The notes: a model not told the origin generated them from the letters alone. Positions 7,485 to 16,520 are shown, counted from the first letter of the stretch. The stretch: DNA of 23,525 bases from JADHMP01 sp964386915 (GCA_964386915.1 CAYLUQ010000020.1:1-23525); one strand, 5' to 3'. Numbers and translations: made by a program.

Positions 7485-9095
7485 ATGGCTCTAAAAAAAA
7501 TCGTGTATTTGGTTCTCTTAGCCCCACTTGTTTTTTCAACTGCTTGGGGACAAAAATCGGGACTTTCCCCAGAATTTCACAAAGAAAAGCGACAACAATT
7601 TAGAGAAAAAATGCCAGCCAATAGTGTAGCAGTGTTCTTTTCTTCTCCCATTCGCAATCGGGCTAACGATGTAGATTTTGTTTATCATCAAGATCCTAAT
7701 TTTTATTATCTAACAGGTTGGGAGGAGCCCCATGCGGTTTTACTCATTTATAAAACCGCTCAAAAAGATGAGGCAGGAAGTTATTCAGAAAAAATTTATG
7801 TGCGCGAACGAAATGCCTATAATGAAATGTGGAATGGAAAAAGAAAGGGCGTAGCCGGTGCCTCAAACATGGGTTTTGAGCGTGTGGTCGAAAGAAGTTT
7901 GTTTAAAGCCGAATCGCATGCGTTCGACTCTTTTGACGAGGTGCTATTTTTTAATTTTAAAAATGATATCAGAAACTTCAATAATGATGAGCATGATCTC
8001 TACGACCTGCAAAAGACTTTTAAAGAGAAGATAAATTTTCCTGAAAATTTCAATGTTCAACGATATGCCCTTTATCAGCAAATCAAAAAAGTTGCACCAG
8101 AAAACAGAGCCGAATTGAAAGAACAAATTAAACAGTATGTAAAACAAGATGAAGCCTTGAAAGAAGATGCTTTTATTCAATCTTTCTTGGCGTCAGAAAC
8201 AAACAATACAACAGAATTGCAACAAAGCACCCAATTGCAAATGGCTCCGAATAATTATAATGTAACCGGATTAGGACGCATTATGGCTGAATTGAGAGAA
8301 ATTAAAACCAAAGAGGAGGTTGCTCTCATCAAAAAAGCGGTGCGTATTTCAGCACAAGGTCAAATTGAAGTGATGAAGGCACTACACCCCAATATGACCG
8401 AACGTGAAGTGCAGGGCATCCATCAACTTGTTTTTAAAAAATATGGCGCAGCCCACGAAGGCTATCCTTCCATAGTGGGTGCAGGAGATAATGCTTGTGT
8501 ATTGCACTACATTACTAATGATAAAACCGAAATAGACAACCAGCTCATTTTGATGGATTTAGGGGCTGAATATAATGGATACACAGCAGATGTAACCCGC
8601 ACAGTGCCAGTGACAGGTAAGTTTACAGAACCCCAACGAGAACTTTATGAAATTGTGTATGCTTCTCAGCAAGCAGGTATTGAAGCGGCGCGAGTTGGAG
8701 GTGATTTTAAAGCCATAACAAAAGCCTGCTATGATGTGGTGAAAGAAGGACTTTTAGCCCTGGGGCTCATTGATAAACCCGAAGATTTTAGACGTTATTT
8801 GCCGCATGGGGTGGCCCATCATATTGGATTAGATGTACACGACCCGGGCTTGTATGAAACCTTGGCTGAAAATATGATTATTACTGTTGAACCGGGTATT
8901 TATGTGCCCAAAAACAGCCCGTGTGATCCCAAATATTGGGATATTGGAATTCGAATTGAAGATGATGTATTAATTACAAAAGACGGACCCATTACTCTTT
9001 CTGATGAGGCACCACGAGCTTGGCAAGAAATTGAAGCCCTCATGGCTAAAGCAAGTGCACTAGACGATTTTGTTTTGCCAGAAATTAACGATTAG
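7485..9095 (+). CDS. Secreted aminopeptidase P family (M24B) metallopeptidase
   Basis: This 536-residue Xaa-Pro aminopeptidase-type enzyme should release an N-terminal residue ahead of proline. The N-terminus MALKKIVYLVLLAPLVFSTAWG is a signal peptide, so it is likely periplasmic. The creatinase-like N-domain follows at about 27-160, with FVYHQDPNFYYLTGW as its usual AMP_N block. The pita-bread catalytic domain fills about 265-515. The five metal ligands can be placed as D358 (MDLGAEY), D369 (ADVTRT), H445 (HGVAHHIG), E469 (VEPGIY) and E492 (RIEDD). Their spacing resembles that of E. coli PepP (D260, D271, H354, E383, E406). An acidic, lysine-rich insert lies between the domains at about 160-260, and it makes the protein longer than PepP. 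The stop overlaps that of convergent thrC by four bases. Confidence 0.93.
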   Translation: MALKKIVYLVLLAPLVFSTAWGQKSGLSPEFHKEKRQQFREKMPANSVAVFFSSPIRNRANDVDFVYHQDPNFYYLTGWEEPHAVLLIYKTAQKDEAGSYSEKIYVRERNAYNEMWNGKRKGVAGASNMGFERVVERSLFKAESHAFDSFDEVLFFNFKNDIRNFNNDEHDLYDLQKTFKEKINFPENFNVQRYALYQQIKKVAPENRAELKEQIKQYVKQDEALKEDAFIQSFLASETNNTTELQQSTQLQMAPNNYNVTGLGRIMAELREIKTKEEVALIKKAVRISAQGQIEVMKALHPNMTEREVQGIHQLVFKKYGAAHEGYPSIVGAGDNACVLHYITNDKTEIDNQLILMDLGAEYNGYTADVTRTVPVTGKFTEPQRELYEIVYASQQAGIEAARVGGDFKAITKACYDVVKEGLLALGLIDKPEDFRRYLPHGVAHHIGLDVHDPGLYETLAENMIITVEPGIYVPKNSPCDPKYWDIGIRIEDDVLITKDGPITLSDEAPRAWQEIEALMAKASALDDFVLPEIND

Positions 9096-10390
9096 CGGCT
9101 TAATAAGAAGGCTTTTAAATCTTTATAATCCTTAATAGGATGACTTTCTTTTGGTTTATGTAAAACCGCTTCTATTTGTTGCGGTACTGGCACTGTAGTT
9201 TTTAAGGTTTTTTCTACCGTATCTAGAAATTTAATGGGGTGTGCTGTTTCCAAAAAGAGCCCGTAGTAATTTGGGTTTTCTTCCATAAAGGTTTTTAGGC
9301 CTAAATATCCCACAGCACCATGAGGATCAGCGATATATTTTGATTTTTTATAAATTTCTTGCAGGGCCTTTTTAGTGGCCGTATCCGTAAATTGATAGCC
9401 CTTTAGCTCCTTTTGTAATTTGTGAAAGTCCTTGTTGAAAATCTTTTGAATGCGAACAAAGTTACTAGGATCTCCAACATCCATAGCGTTAGAAATGGTT
9501 TGTTCGGAGGGCTTTGGCGTGTAAACCCCTTCTTTTAAATAGACCGGCACGGTATCATTAATATTGGTGCAGGCAATGAATTGAGCTATGGGCAGCCCCA
9601 TTTTTTGAGCCATTAAGCCGGCGCATATATTACCAAAATTGCCACTAGGAACAGCAAAGGCTAATTTTTCTTTTCTGTTTTTTAGCGCTTTATAGGCAAA
9701 GAAATAATAAAACATTTGAGGCAACCAACGAGCCACATTAATAGAGTTGGCCGAAGTGAGTTGCACTTCATTAATAATTTGGTGATCAATAAAAGCACTT
9801 TTAACCATGTCTTGACAATCGTCAAAGGTTCCCTCCACTTCTAGTGCCGCAATATTTTTACCCAAGGTAGTTAATTGTTTTTCCTGAATTTCACTCACTT
9901 TACCCTTCGGATAGAGAATCACAACATCAATCCCAGGCACTTCATAAAACCCATCGGCAACAGCCCCTCCAGTATCTCCAGAAGTAGCCACTAACACGGT
10001 TACTTTCTTTTCGGAATTAGTTGTTTGAAAATGCGAAAGGCAACGCGCCATAAAACGTGCGCCAACATCTTTAAAGGCTAGGGTAGGGCCATGAAATAAT
10101 TCGAGCGTGGCAATAGAATCGGTTATAGACACTATGGGAAAAGGAAATTGCAGGGTGTCTTCCACAATATCTTGAAGGGCTTTTTCGGATAGACTATCTC
10201 CAACAAAAGGACGAATGGCTTCAAAGGCAATTTGGTGATTGGAAAGCTGCTCCATTTGCTCAAAAAAAGAAGCGGGGAGCGTGGGTATGCTTTCGGGAAA
10301 ATAGAGCCCGCGGTCTGGTGCTAAGCCTTGAATAACGGCTTTGTCAAACGAAACGGGTTTAGAATTGTAATGTAAGCTGAAATAGTTCAT
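9092..10390 (-). CDS. thrC: Threonine synthase
   Basis: This enzyme converts O-phosphohomoserine to L-threonine with pyridoxal phosphate, the last step of the pathway. The 432-residue length is normal. The PLP lysine is K107 in FHGPTLAFKDVGARF. SGDTGGAVADGF binds the cofactor phosphate, and AVPSGNFGNICAG is the second conserved glycine-rich block. The N-terminal LAPDRGLYFPE is typical of the shorter fold-type II threonine synthases. It is the third gene of the thr operon. Its ATG shares one base with the stop of thrB (TAATG), which implies translational coupling. There is no space for a terminator at its 3' end because it overlaps the convergent aminopeptidase stop. Confidence 0.96.
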   Translation of the reverse strand: MNYFSLHYNSKPVSFDKAVIQGLAPDRGLYFPESIPTLPASFFEQMEQLSNHQIAFEAIRPFVGDSLSEKALQDIVEDTLQFPFPIVSITDSIATLELFHGPTLAFKDVGARFMARCLSHFQTTNSEKKVTVLVATSGDTGGAVADGFYEVPGIDVVILYPKGKVSEIQEKQLTTLGKNIAALEVEGTFDDCQDMVKSAFIDHQIINEVQLTSANSINVARWLPQMFYYFFAYKALKNRKEKLAFAVPSGNFGNICAGLMAQKMGLPIAQFIACTNINDTVPVYLKEGVYTPKPSEQTISNAMDVGDPSNFVRIQKIFNKDFHKLQKELKGYQFTDTATKKALQEIYKKSKYIADPHGAVGYLGLKTFMEENPNYYGLFLETAHPIKFLDTVEKTLKTTVPVPQQIEAVLHKPKESHPIKDYKDLKAFLLSR

Positions 10391-11316
10391 TAGGAATCTA
10401 ATATTGTGATGCCTTTGGGATTGATGGGAGAAATATGAAGGTCAACTTTTAAGTCAAGATTTTGGGTAGCTTTCAGCATAGCTTCACCTACTTTTTCGGC
10501 TCTTGCTTTTCCCTCAGACAAGGCATAAATAGAAGGTCCAGATCCTGAAATGCCGCTGCCTAAGGCACCGGCTTTTAGGGCACTTTCTCGAATACTCTCA
10601 AATTCAGGTATGAGCATGGCTCGACTAGGTTCAATTACTTTATCGACCATAGCCCTAGAAAGGAGTTCGTAATCTTCGGTATAGAGTGCGCTTACAAAAG
10701 CACCTAAATTGCCCCATTGTTGAATGGCTTTACTAAGCGGTATTGTTTTTTTTAAAATGGCTCTAGCATGAGCGGTTTTAAGTTCAATTTTGGGGTGCAA
10801 CAAGGTGGCATACAAATTTTTGGGACTGGGAAGTTTTATGATGTCTAGCGTATCGTTACAACGCACAAGTGTAAATCCACCTAATAAAACCGGGGCTAAA
10901 TTATCTGCATGTGCCGCTCCACTAGCCAATTGTTCTCCCGCCATTGCATATTGAACTAACTCTTTGCGCGTTAGGGGTTTACCCATTAATTCATTTAGGG
11001 CAAACACAGCGCCAGCAGCACTAGCAGCACTACTCCCAATGCCACTTCCGGGTTTGATTTTTTTATAAATTTCAATATCAAAGCCAAAAGAAGAAGGATA
11101 GTCTTTTAGGAGTGCGTTGGCTGCAACTCCTGCCACATTTTCGTTAGGATCTGTGGGCAAATTTTGTCCTTCAATTTTGGTGATACGCACACCAGGTTTT
11201 GCCGATTTGTGCACCACCATTTCATCACCTATGGGGCCGAGGCAAAAACCAAGCACATCAAAACCACATGAAACATTAGCTACACTGGCCGGACAAAAAA
11301 TGCGAACGCTTTCCAT
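10390..11316 (-). CDS. thrB: Homoserine kinase
   Basis: This is a GHMP-family kinase that phosphorylates homoserine to O-phosphohomoserine with ATP in the cytoplasm. It has 308 residues, the usual size. The N-terminal block is FCPASVANVSCGFDVLGF. The ATP-binding GHMP signature PGSGIGSSAASAAGAV runs from residue 89. A C-terminal glycine-rich motif GALGSGISGSGPSIYAL completes the family pattern. It starts two bases after thrA ends and its stop is fused to the thrC start, so all three genes should be made from one transcript. No oddities are seen. Confidence 0.96.
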   Translation of the reverse strand: MESVRIFCPASVANVSCGFDVLGFCLGPIGDEMVVHKSAKPGVRITKIEGQNLPTDPNENVAGVAANALLKDYPSSFGFDIEIYKKIKPGSGIGSSAASAAGAVFALNELMGKPLTRKELVQYAMAGEQLASGAAHADNLAPVLLGGFTLVRCNDTLDIIKLPSPKNLYATLLHPKIELKTAHARAILKKTIPLSKAIQQWGNLGAFVSALYTEDYELLSRAMVDKVIEPSRAMLIPEFESIRESALKAGALGSGISGSGPSIYALSEGKARAEKVGEAMLKATQNLDLKVDLHISPINPKGITILDS

Positions 11317-11318
11317 GT

Positions 11319-13775
11319 CTATCTTTTTCCAATTCTAATGATATCACCAAAAATGCCTGCAGCTGTCACTTCAGCACCAGCACCAGCACCTTTCACAATT
11401 AGTGGCTGGTCGTTATAGCGGTGACTATAGAAAAGTATAATATTATCGCTTCCTTCCAAGTTGTAAAAGTCGTGATCAGGAAGTATGTGTTGAAGTCCAA
11501 CAGAAGCTTTATTACCTTCTAATTGGGCAATATATTTCAATCGGGCTCCTTTTGCGTTAGCCTCCTCTAAAAGCGAATCGAAATGGGCAGCATGCTTTTT
11601 TAAGGCTTCAAAGAACCCCTCATTAGTGGTAGTTTGAAGCGCTTCATCTGGCATAAAGCTTTTGTTTTCAATATCTTTCAATTCAATTTGAAGTCCACTT
11701 TCACGAGCGAGAATTAAGATTTTTCTAGCCACATCCACACCACTTAAATCGATTTTGGGATCGGGTTCAGTATAGCCTTTTTGTTGTGCCTCTAAGACTA
11801 TGTCATGAAAAGAAACACCAGGTTTAAAAGCATTAAATATAAAGTTTAAACTTCCCGAAAGAATGGCTTGAATTTTATGAATCTTATCGCCCGAAGCAAC
11901 TAAGTTATTCAAGGTGTCAATAACCGGTAAACCAGCTCCAACATTGGTCTCAAACAAAAAGGGTGTGCCAAATTGACGAGCTGTTTTTTTAAGGTTAATA
12001 TAATTGGAGAGTGAATCTGCACAGGCAATTTTGTTACAGGTTACTACCCCAATATTATGCGCCAAATAGCGCGCATATTCTGAGGCAATTTGTTCACTTG
12101 CGGTGTTGTCAATAAAAATACTGTTTCGCAAGTTGAGTTTTTTCACATGCTCAAAAAAGGCATCTCTATTGGCTTCTAATGTGCTATTTTGAAGTTGTTT
12201 TTGCCAATCTTTAAGCATAATGGGTTGTTCACCCAATAGCATTTTTTTTGAATTAGACAGCGCAATAACTCTAATTTTTAAATGCAAATGTTCTAGCAAA
12301 TAGGAAGCTTGTTGCTCAATTTGCTCTAACAATTTTGTGCCTACATTGCCCACCCCTGTTATGAAGAGGTTGAGTTCTTTTGTTTGGGCTTCAAAAAAAC
12401 TTTCGTGGATGGTGTTTAGGGCTTTCTGTATATTCTTTTGATCAATAATGAGCGAAATATTGCGTTCAGAGGCTCCTTGAGCAATGGCACGAATGTTTAT
12501 GTTATTGGCACCGAGACTGCTGAACAGTTTTCCGCTAATCCCTTGATGATCTTTCATTTTGTCTCCTACTACCGCAATATTGGCCATTTTGAGCTCTGCT
12601 CTAGTGGGAGATACTTTTTGTTGGGCAATTTCAAAGGCAAAAGCTTCATCAATAACCTCTTTGGCTTGCGAAGCTTCAGCTCCTTTAACACCAATGCAAA
12701 TGGAATGCTCTGAGGAAGCTTGGGTAATCATAATAATATTGATATTATGATTTGATAAGGCTTCAAACAATCGTTTTGAAATGCCTGGCACACCAATCAT
12801 GCCACTGCCTTCTAGGGTGAGTAGTGCCACATCTTCTATATGACTAATGCCTTTAACAATTTCACCATTTGTAGAATCGCCCTTGCTATCTATTAAGGTG
12901 CCGGGGGCTGCGGCATCAAAAGTATTTTTTATATGGGTGGGTATTTGTTTTTTTACGATGGGTTGAAGCGTTGGGGGATAAATCACCTTAGCCCCAAAAT
13001 GAGACAATTCCATAGCTTCTTGATAGGATAGCTTTGGAATGGGTTTAGCTTGAGATACCAGTTTAGGGTTGGCTGTATACATGCCACTCACATCCGTCCA
13101 AATTTCTAATGCTTCGGCATCAAGAAAATGAGCTAACAAAGCAGCTGTATAATCTGAGCCGCCACGACCCAGGGTGGTGGTTTCTCCTTCTGCGTTGGCT
13201 GCAATAAAGCCTGGAATGATTATTACGGGTTCTTGAATGGCCTTAAAGGCTGCTATCGTTTTTGAAGCACTTACTTCAAGGTTCACAACCGGATAGGCAT
13301 TGCTAGGTTCTGTTTGAATCAATTGACGAGCATCTAGAAAGGCCGTAGCAATATTGTTTTCAATTAATAGTTTTTGAATTAACTGACTTGAAAGCAATTC
13401 GCCATATGCGGTAACTTTGGCGTAGATTCGCTCGGTTTCCTCTTGCAATTGAGCCACAGACTCTAACAAAGACTCTAATTTATTAAGTTCTGCTTTAACA
13501 AAGCTTATGCTTTCACTTTGCTTTGCTACCGGAATAAAATGTTTGATGGGCTCTAAATGCCTTGCTTGTAAAAGTTCAATTTCGTTTTTGAAATCACTTT
13601 CTCCCTGAACCGCTTTTTGAAGCATGGCCACTAATATATCTGTAACTCCGCCTAAAGCTGAAACTACAACAACTGTGGGGGATGAGGAGGTGTTTTGAAT
13701 AATTTCAAACACTTTTTCTAAACTTGCAGCTTTGGCTACAGAAGTTCCTCCAAATTTCAAAACTTTCATAGACAT
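11319..13775 (-). CDS. thrA: Bifunctional aspartate kinase / homoserine dehydrogenase
   Basis: This fused enzyme makes the first committed step (aspartate to aspartyl phosphate) and the third step (aspartate semialdehyde to homoserine) of threonine synthesis. It is 818 residues long. The kinase domain opens with MKVLKFGGTSVAKA and contains TTLGRGGSDYTAALLA. Two ACT-type regulatory segments follow at about 320-460 (VALLTLEGSGMIGVPGIS and NIAVVGDKMKDHQGISGK), the expected site of threonine feedback. The dehydrogenase starts with the Rossmann loop GVGNVG at 474-479. It continues with NKIACAD, FETNVGAGLPVIDTL, QAILSGSLNFIF and GYTEPDPKIDLSGVDVARK. I took the ATG at 13775; the ATG at 13769 gives the plain MKVLKFGG start. 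It leads the thrABC operon. No threonine-rich leader peptide is seen upstream, so E. coli-style attenuation is unlikely. Confidence 0.96.
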   Translation of the reverse strand: MSMKVLKFGGTSVAKAASLEKVFEIIQNTSSSPTVVVVSALGGVTDILVAMLQKAVQGESDFKNEIELLQARHLEPIKHFIPVAKQSESISFVKAELNKLESLLESVAQLQEETERIYAKVTAYGELLSSQLIQKLLIENNIATAFLDARQLIQTEPSNAYPVVNLEVSASKTIAAFKAIQEPVIIIPGFIAANAEGETTTLGRGGSDYTAALLAHFLDAEALEIWTDVSGMYTANPKLVSQAKPIPKLSYQEAMELSHFGAKVIYPPTLQPIVKKQIPTHIKNTFDAAAPGTLIDSKGDSTNGEIVKGISHIEDVALLTLEGSGMIGVPGISKRLFEALSNHNINIIMITQASSEHSICIGVKGAEASQAKEVIDEAFAFEIAQQKVSPTRAELKMANIAVVGDKMKDHQGISGKLFSSLGANNINIRAIAQGASERNISLIIDQKNIQKALNTIHESFFEAQTKELNLFITGVGNVGTKLLEQIEQQASYLLEHLHLKIRVIALSNSKKMLLGEQPIMLKDWQKQLQNSTLEANRDAFFEHVKKLNLRNSIFIDNTASEQIASEYARYLAHNIGVVTCNKIACADSLSNYINLKKTARQFGTPFLFETNVGAGLPVIDTLNNLVASGDKIHKIQAILSGSLNFIFNAFKPGVSFHDIVLEAQQKGYTEPDPKIDLSGVDVARKILILARESGLQIELKDIENKSFMPDEALQTTTNEGFFEALKKHAAHFDSLLEEANAKGARLKYIAQLEGNKASVGLQHILPDHDFYNLEGSDNIILFYSHRYNDQPLIVKGAGAGAEVTAAGIFGDIIRIGKR

Positions 13776-13823
13776 TAGTCTTAAACCGGGATAAACAAAA
13801 TGGATTAGCCCCTTTTAACGAGC

Positions 13824-13852
13824 GCAAAAATAAAACTAAAAGCTAAGGCAAA
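13824..13852 (-). promoter_or_regulatory. Putative thrABC promoter (Bacteroidota -33/-7 type)
   Basis: On the minus strand, TATTTTTGC at 13832-13824 is an exact match to TAnnTTTG followed by a pyrimidine. TTTG at 13852-13849 lies 16 bases upstream, slightly shorter than the usual 17-23. The predicted transcript start is near 13817, giving a leader of about 40 bases before thrA. The leader holds no obvious hairpin or short ORF rich in threonine or isoleucine codons. Confidence 0.55.
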
Positions 13853-13907
13853 AAATTATTAGTGCTAAAAATCAGCTTAATCGATTTGAAATCAAAGTCG
13901 GCACTAA
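13850..13907 (-). terminator. Possible clpC terminator (long-range hairpin plus T run)
   Basis: On the minus strand TTAGTGC (13907-13901) can pair with GCACTAA (13865-13859). The enclosed 35 bases contain a second small hairpin, TTTG-ATTT-CAAA with a bulge. The outer stem is followed by TAA and a run of six T at 13855-13850. This could end clpC transcription, about 25 bases after its stop. The outer loop is long, so this is less convincing than a compact terminator. The T run overlaps the -33 element of the thrA promoter. Confidence 0.4.
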
Positions 13908-13930
13908 ATTCTAAAAGCAAAGCGGCTTGG

Positions 13931-16483
13931 CTAGTTAGCGGCCGATTCTGCTTGATCTACAATGAGAGAAAGTTGTGGGTCGTCTTTTGTCCAATCAATT
14001 ACCATAGAGTCTCCTTCTTTAAGCGTACTATCTACCACCTTTTCAGCAACTAAATCTTCAATATAGCGTTGAATGGCTCTATTGAGCGGTCTTGCACCAT
14101 ATTTTTGGTCAAATCCTTTGTCGGCCAAGAAGTCTTTTGCAGCATCGGTAATGGAGACGGAATAACTCAATTTTTCAATACGTGCAATAACTTTATTGAG
14201 TTCTATGTCCACAATTTTACGAATGTCATTTTTATCTAGCGCATTGAAAATGACTATATCATCTACACGATTTAGAAATTCAGGGGTAAAGGTTTTTTTG
14301 AGTTCTTTATTGATAATTCCTTTTTCAATATCGGAAGATTGTGCTTTTTGAGAGGCCGTTTCAAACCCAACGCCTGTACCAAAATCTTTCAATTGACGGG
14401 CTCCAATATTTGAAGTCATGATAACAATGGTGTTTTGAAAATTCACTTTTCGACCTAAGCTATCTGTTAAAAAGCCATCATCTATTACTTGCAACAGCAT
14501 GTTGAATATGTCCGGGTGGGCTTTTTCAACTTCGTCGAGTAGAATAACGGAGTAGGGTCTGCGTCTCACTTTTTCGCTTAGCTGACCTCCTTCTTCATAG
14601 CCCACATATCCTGGAGGCGCACCAATAAGTCTTGATATGGCAAACTTTTCCATATACTCACTCATATCGATGCGAATGAGGTTTTCTTCTGAATCAAAAA
14701 TTTCAGAGGCCAATATTTTAGCCAATTGTGTTTTTCCAACGCCTGTTTGTCCTAAAAAGATAAACGAGCCTATGGGTTTATCGGGGGCTTTGAGTCCGGC
14801 TCTATTGCGTTGTATGGCTTTTACCACTTTTTCAATTGCTTCTCTCTGACCAATTAGTTTTTTCTCAATGGTGTTAGCGAGATGTGCCAATTTATTTTTT
14901 TCTGTCGTTACAATTTTGGTAACCGGAATATTGGTTATCATGGAAACCACATCGGCAATATGAGTGTCGTGAACAGTCACCCTATTTTGCTTGGATTCTT
15001 CATGCCAACGTTCTTGCGCTTCAATGAGACTTCTTTCCACTCGTTTTTCATCGTCTCTCAATTTGGCCGCTTCTTCGTATTTCTGCTTTTTAACGACCGT
15101 ATTTTTGTTTTCACGGACATCTTCGAGCTGTTGTTCCAACTCAATGATTTCCTTGGGCACGTTCATATTGTTTATGTGGACACGAGAACCCGCTTCGTCA
15201 AGGGCATCAATGGCTTTATCGGGTAAAAAGCGATCTGAAATATAACGATTGGTTAACTCCACACAAGCTTTTAAGGCCTCATCGGTGTAGTTTACGTTGT
15301 GGTGATTTTCATATCGGTCTTTGATGTTTTGAAGAATTTCAAGGGTTTCTGCTTCCGTTGTTTCTTCCACCAGCACTTTTTGAAAACGCCTTTCTAGGGC
15401 TCCATCTTTTTCAATGTGTTGGCGATATTCATCTAGGGTAGTGGCCCCTATACATTGAATTTCACCCCTAGCTAAGGCCGGTTTAAACATATTGGAGGCG
15501 TCTAAGCTTCCGGTAGCTCCTCCAGCTCCTACTATGGTGTGTATTTCATCAATGAAGAGAATGATATCATCATTTTTTTCCAACTCATTCATCACGGCTT
15601 TCATGCGTTCTTCAAACTGACCGCGATATTTTGTGCCGGCCACCAAACTAGCAAGGTCAAGCGTGACGACTCGCTTGTTGTAAAGTACACGAGACACTTT
15701 CTTTTGGATGATGCGCAAGGCAAGTCCCTCGGCAATGGCCGATTTTCCTACTCCAGGTTCACCAATGAGTAGGGGGTTATTCTTTTTTCTACGGCTCAGC
15801 ACTTGAGAGACACGTTCAATTTCTTTTTGACGCCCCACAACAGGATCCAGTTTGTTCTGTTCGGCCAATAGGGTAACATCTCTACCAAAGTTATCTAAAA
15901 CGGGTGTTTTTGTTTTTTTAGCGCCCTTGGATTCCGTGGTGGGAACAAAAGGGTTTTCTTTTCCGCCATCTCCCTCTCCTTCTTTCTCATCTGGAAAGGA
16001 GGAAGCTGAAGGAAGTTCAGAATAATGATCTTGATCGCTGGCTAACATGACTTTAAATTGCTCTTTCACAATATCATAATCAACGTTTAATTTGGATAAT
16101 AATTGTGTTGTCGGGTCATTTTCATTGCGCAAAATGCAAAGTAAAAGATGAACGGTGTTGATCAATTCACTTTGAAAAAGCTTGGCTTCTAAAAAAGTAG
16201 TTTTAAGCGCTCGCTCTGCTTGGCGAGTGAGATGCAAATTCTTTTTATCCTGCAAGCCCCTTGAATCTTCTAAAACAGCAGGGTTTAAGATCTCCACCTT
16301 TCTACGAAGCTCTTCTAAATTAACTTCTATTGAATTGAGTATTGCAATTGCTTTTCCATTTCCGTCTCTCAAAATTCCTAGCATTAGATGTTCGGTGCCA
16401 ATAAAGTTATGCCCTAAGCGCAGGGCTTCTTCTTTACTGTAGGCGATTACATCTTTTACGCGTGGAGAAAAATTATCATCCAT
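13931..16483 (-). CDS. clpC: ATP-dependent Clp protease ATP-binding subunit ClpC
   Basis: ClpC is a hexameric AAA+ unfoldase that feeds damaged or adaptor-bound proteins to ClpP. This 850-residue copy has the Clp N-domain (about 5-150, with two repeats), then a Gly/Asp/Glu/Lys-rich linker at about 160-190. The D1 ATPase has Walker A GEPGVGKS with K247 and Walker B LFIDEIH. A UVR-type middle segment, KYEEAAKLRDDEK, defines ClpC rather than ClpB. The D2 ATPase has GQTGVGKT with K584 and VILLDEVEKAHPDIF. The ClpP-docking tripeptide VGF is at 705-707, so it should work with ClpP. An upstream in-frame TTG at 16489 is less likely than the ATG at 16483. No McsA/McsB adaptor genes or CtsR are nearby. 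It is divergent from gyrA and upstream of thrABC with a 155-base gap. Confidence 0.95.
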   Translation of the reverse strand: MDDNFSPRVKDVIAYSKEEALRLGHNFIGTEHLMLGILRDGNGKAIAILNSIEVNLEELRRKVEILNPAVLEDSRGLQDKKNLHLTRQAERALKTTFLEAKLFQSELINTVHLLLCILRNENDPTTQLLSKLNVDYDIVKEQFKVMLASDQDHYSELPSASSFPDEKEGEGDGGKENPFVPTTESKGAKKTKTPVLDNFGRDVTLLAEQNKLDPVVGRQKEIERVSQVLSRRKKNNPLLIGEPGVGKSAIAEGLALRIIQKKVSRVLYNKRVVTLDLASLVAGTKYRGQFEERMKAVMNELEKNDDIILFIDEIHTIVGAGGATGSLDASNMFKPALARGEIQCIGATTLDEYRQHIEKDGALERRFQKVLVEETTEAETLEILQNIKDRYENHHNVNYTDEALKACVELTNRYISDRFLPDKAIDALDEAGSRVHINNMNVPKEIIELEQQLEDVRENKNTVVKKQKYEEAAKLRDDEKRVERSLIEAQERWHEESKQNRVTVHDTHIADVVSMITNIPVTKIVTTEKNKLAHLANTIEKKLIGQREAIEKVVKAIQRNRAGLKAPDKPIGSFIFLGQTGVGKTQLAKILASEIFDSEENLIRIDMSEYMEKFAISRLIGAPPGYVGYEEGGQLSEKVRRRPYSVILLDEVEKAHPDIFNMLLQVIDDGFLTDSLGRKVNFQNTIVIMTSNIGARQLKDFGTGVGFETASQKAQSSDIEKGIINKELKKTFTPEFLNRVDDIVIFNALDKNDIRKIVDIELNKVIARIEKLSYSVSITDAAKDFLADKGFDQKYGARPLNRAIQRYIEDLVAEKVVDSTLKEGDSMVIDWTKDDPQLSLIVDQAESAAN

Positions 16484-16520
16484 AGTCAATTGTTTAGGTT
16501 CATTCGTTCAAAAAGCAGAC

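Noticed and set aside
13776..13816. Threonine attenuation leader peptide before thrA
   Set aside because: No short ORF rich in threonine or isoleucine codons and no compact terminator hairpin is seen in the predicted leader.
13859..13907. CIRCE-like HrcA operator based on TTAGTGC/GCACTAA arms
   Set aside because: The CIRCE element has 9-base arms (TTAGCACTC/GAGTGCTAA) with a 9-base spacer. Here the arms differ, the spacer is 35 bases, and the site lies after clpC rather than before it.
13862..14053. 63-codon plus-strand frame spanning the clpC-thrA gap
   Set aside because: More than half lies antisense to the end of clpC; the composition looks random and no promoter precedes it.
14882..15245. 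Open frames of 84 and 114 codons on the plus strand opposite clpC
   Set aside because: They are antisense to strongly conserved ClpC coding sequence, resemble no family, and arise from its codon pattern.
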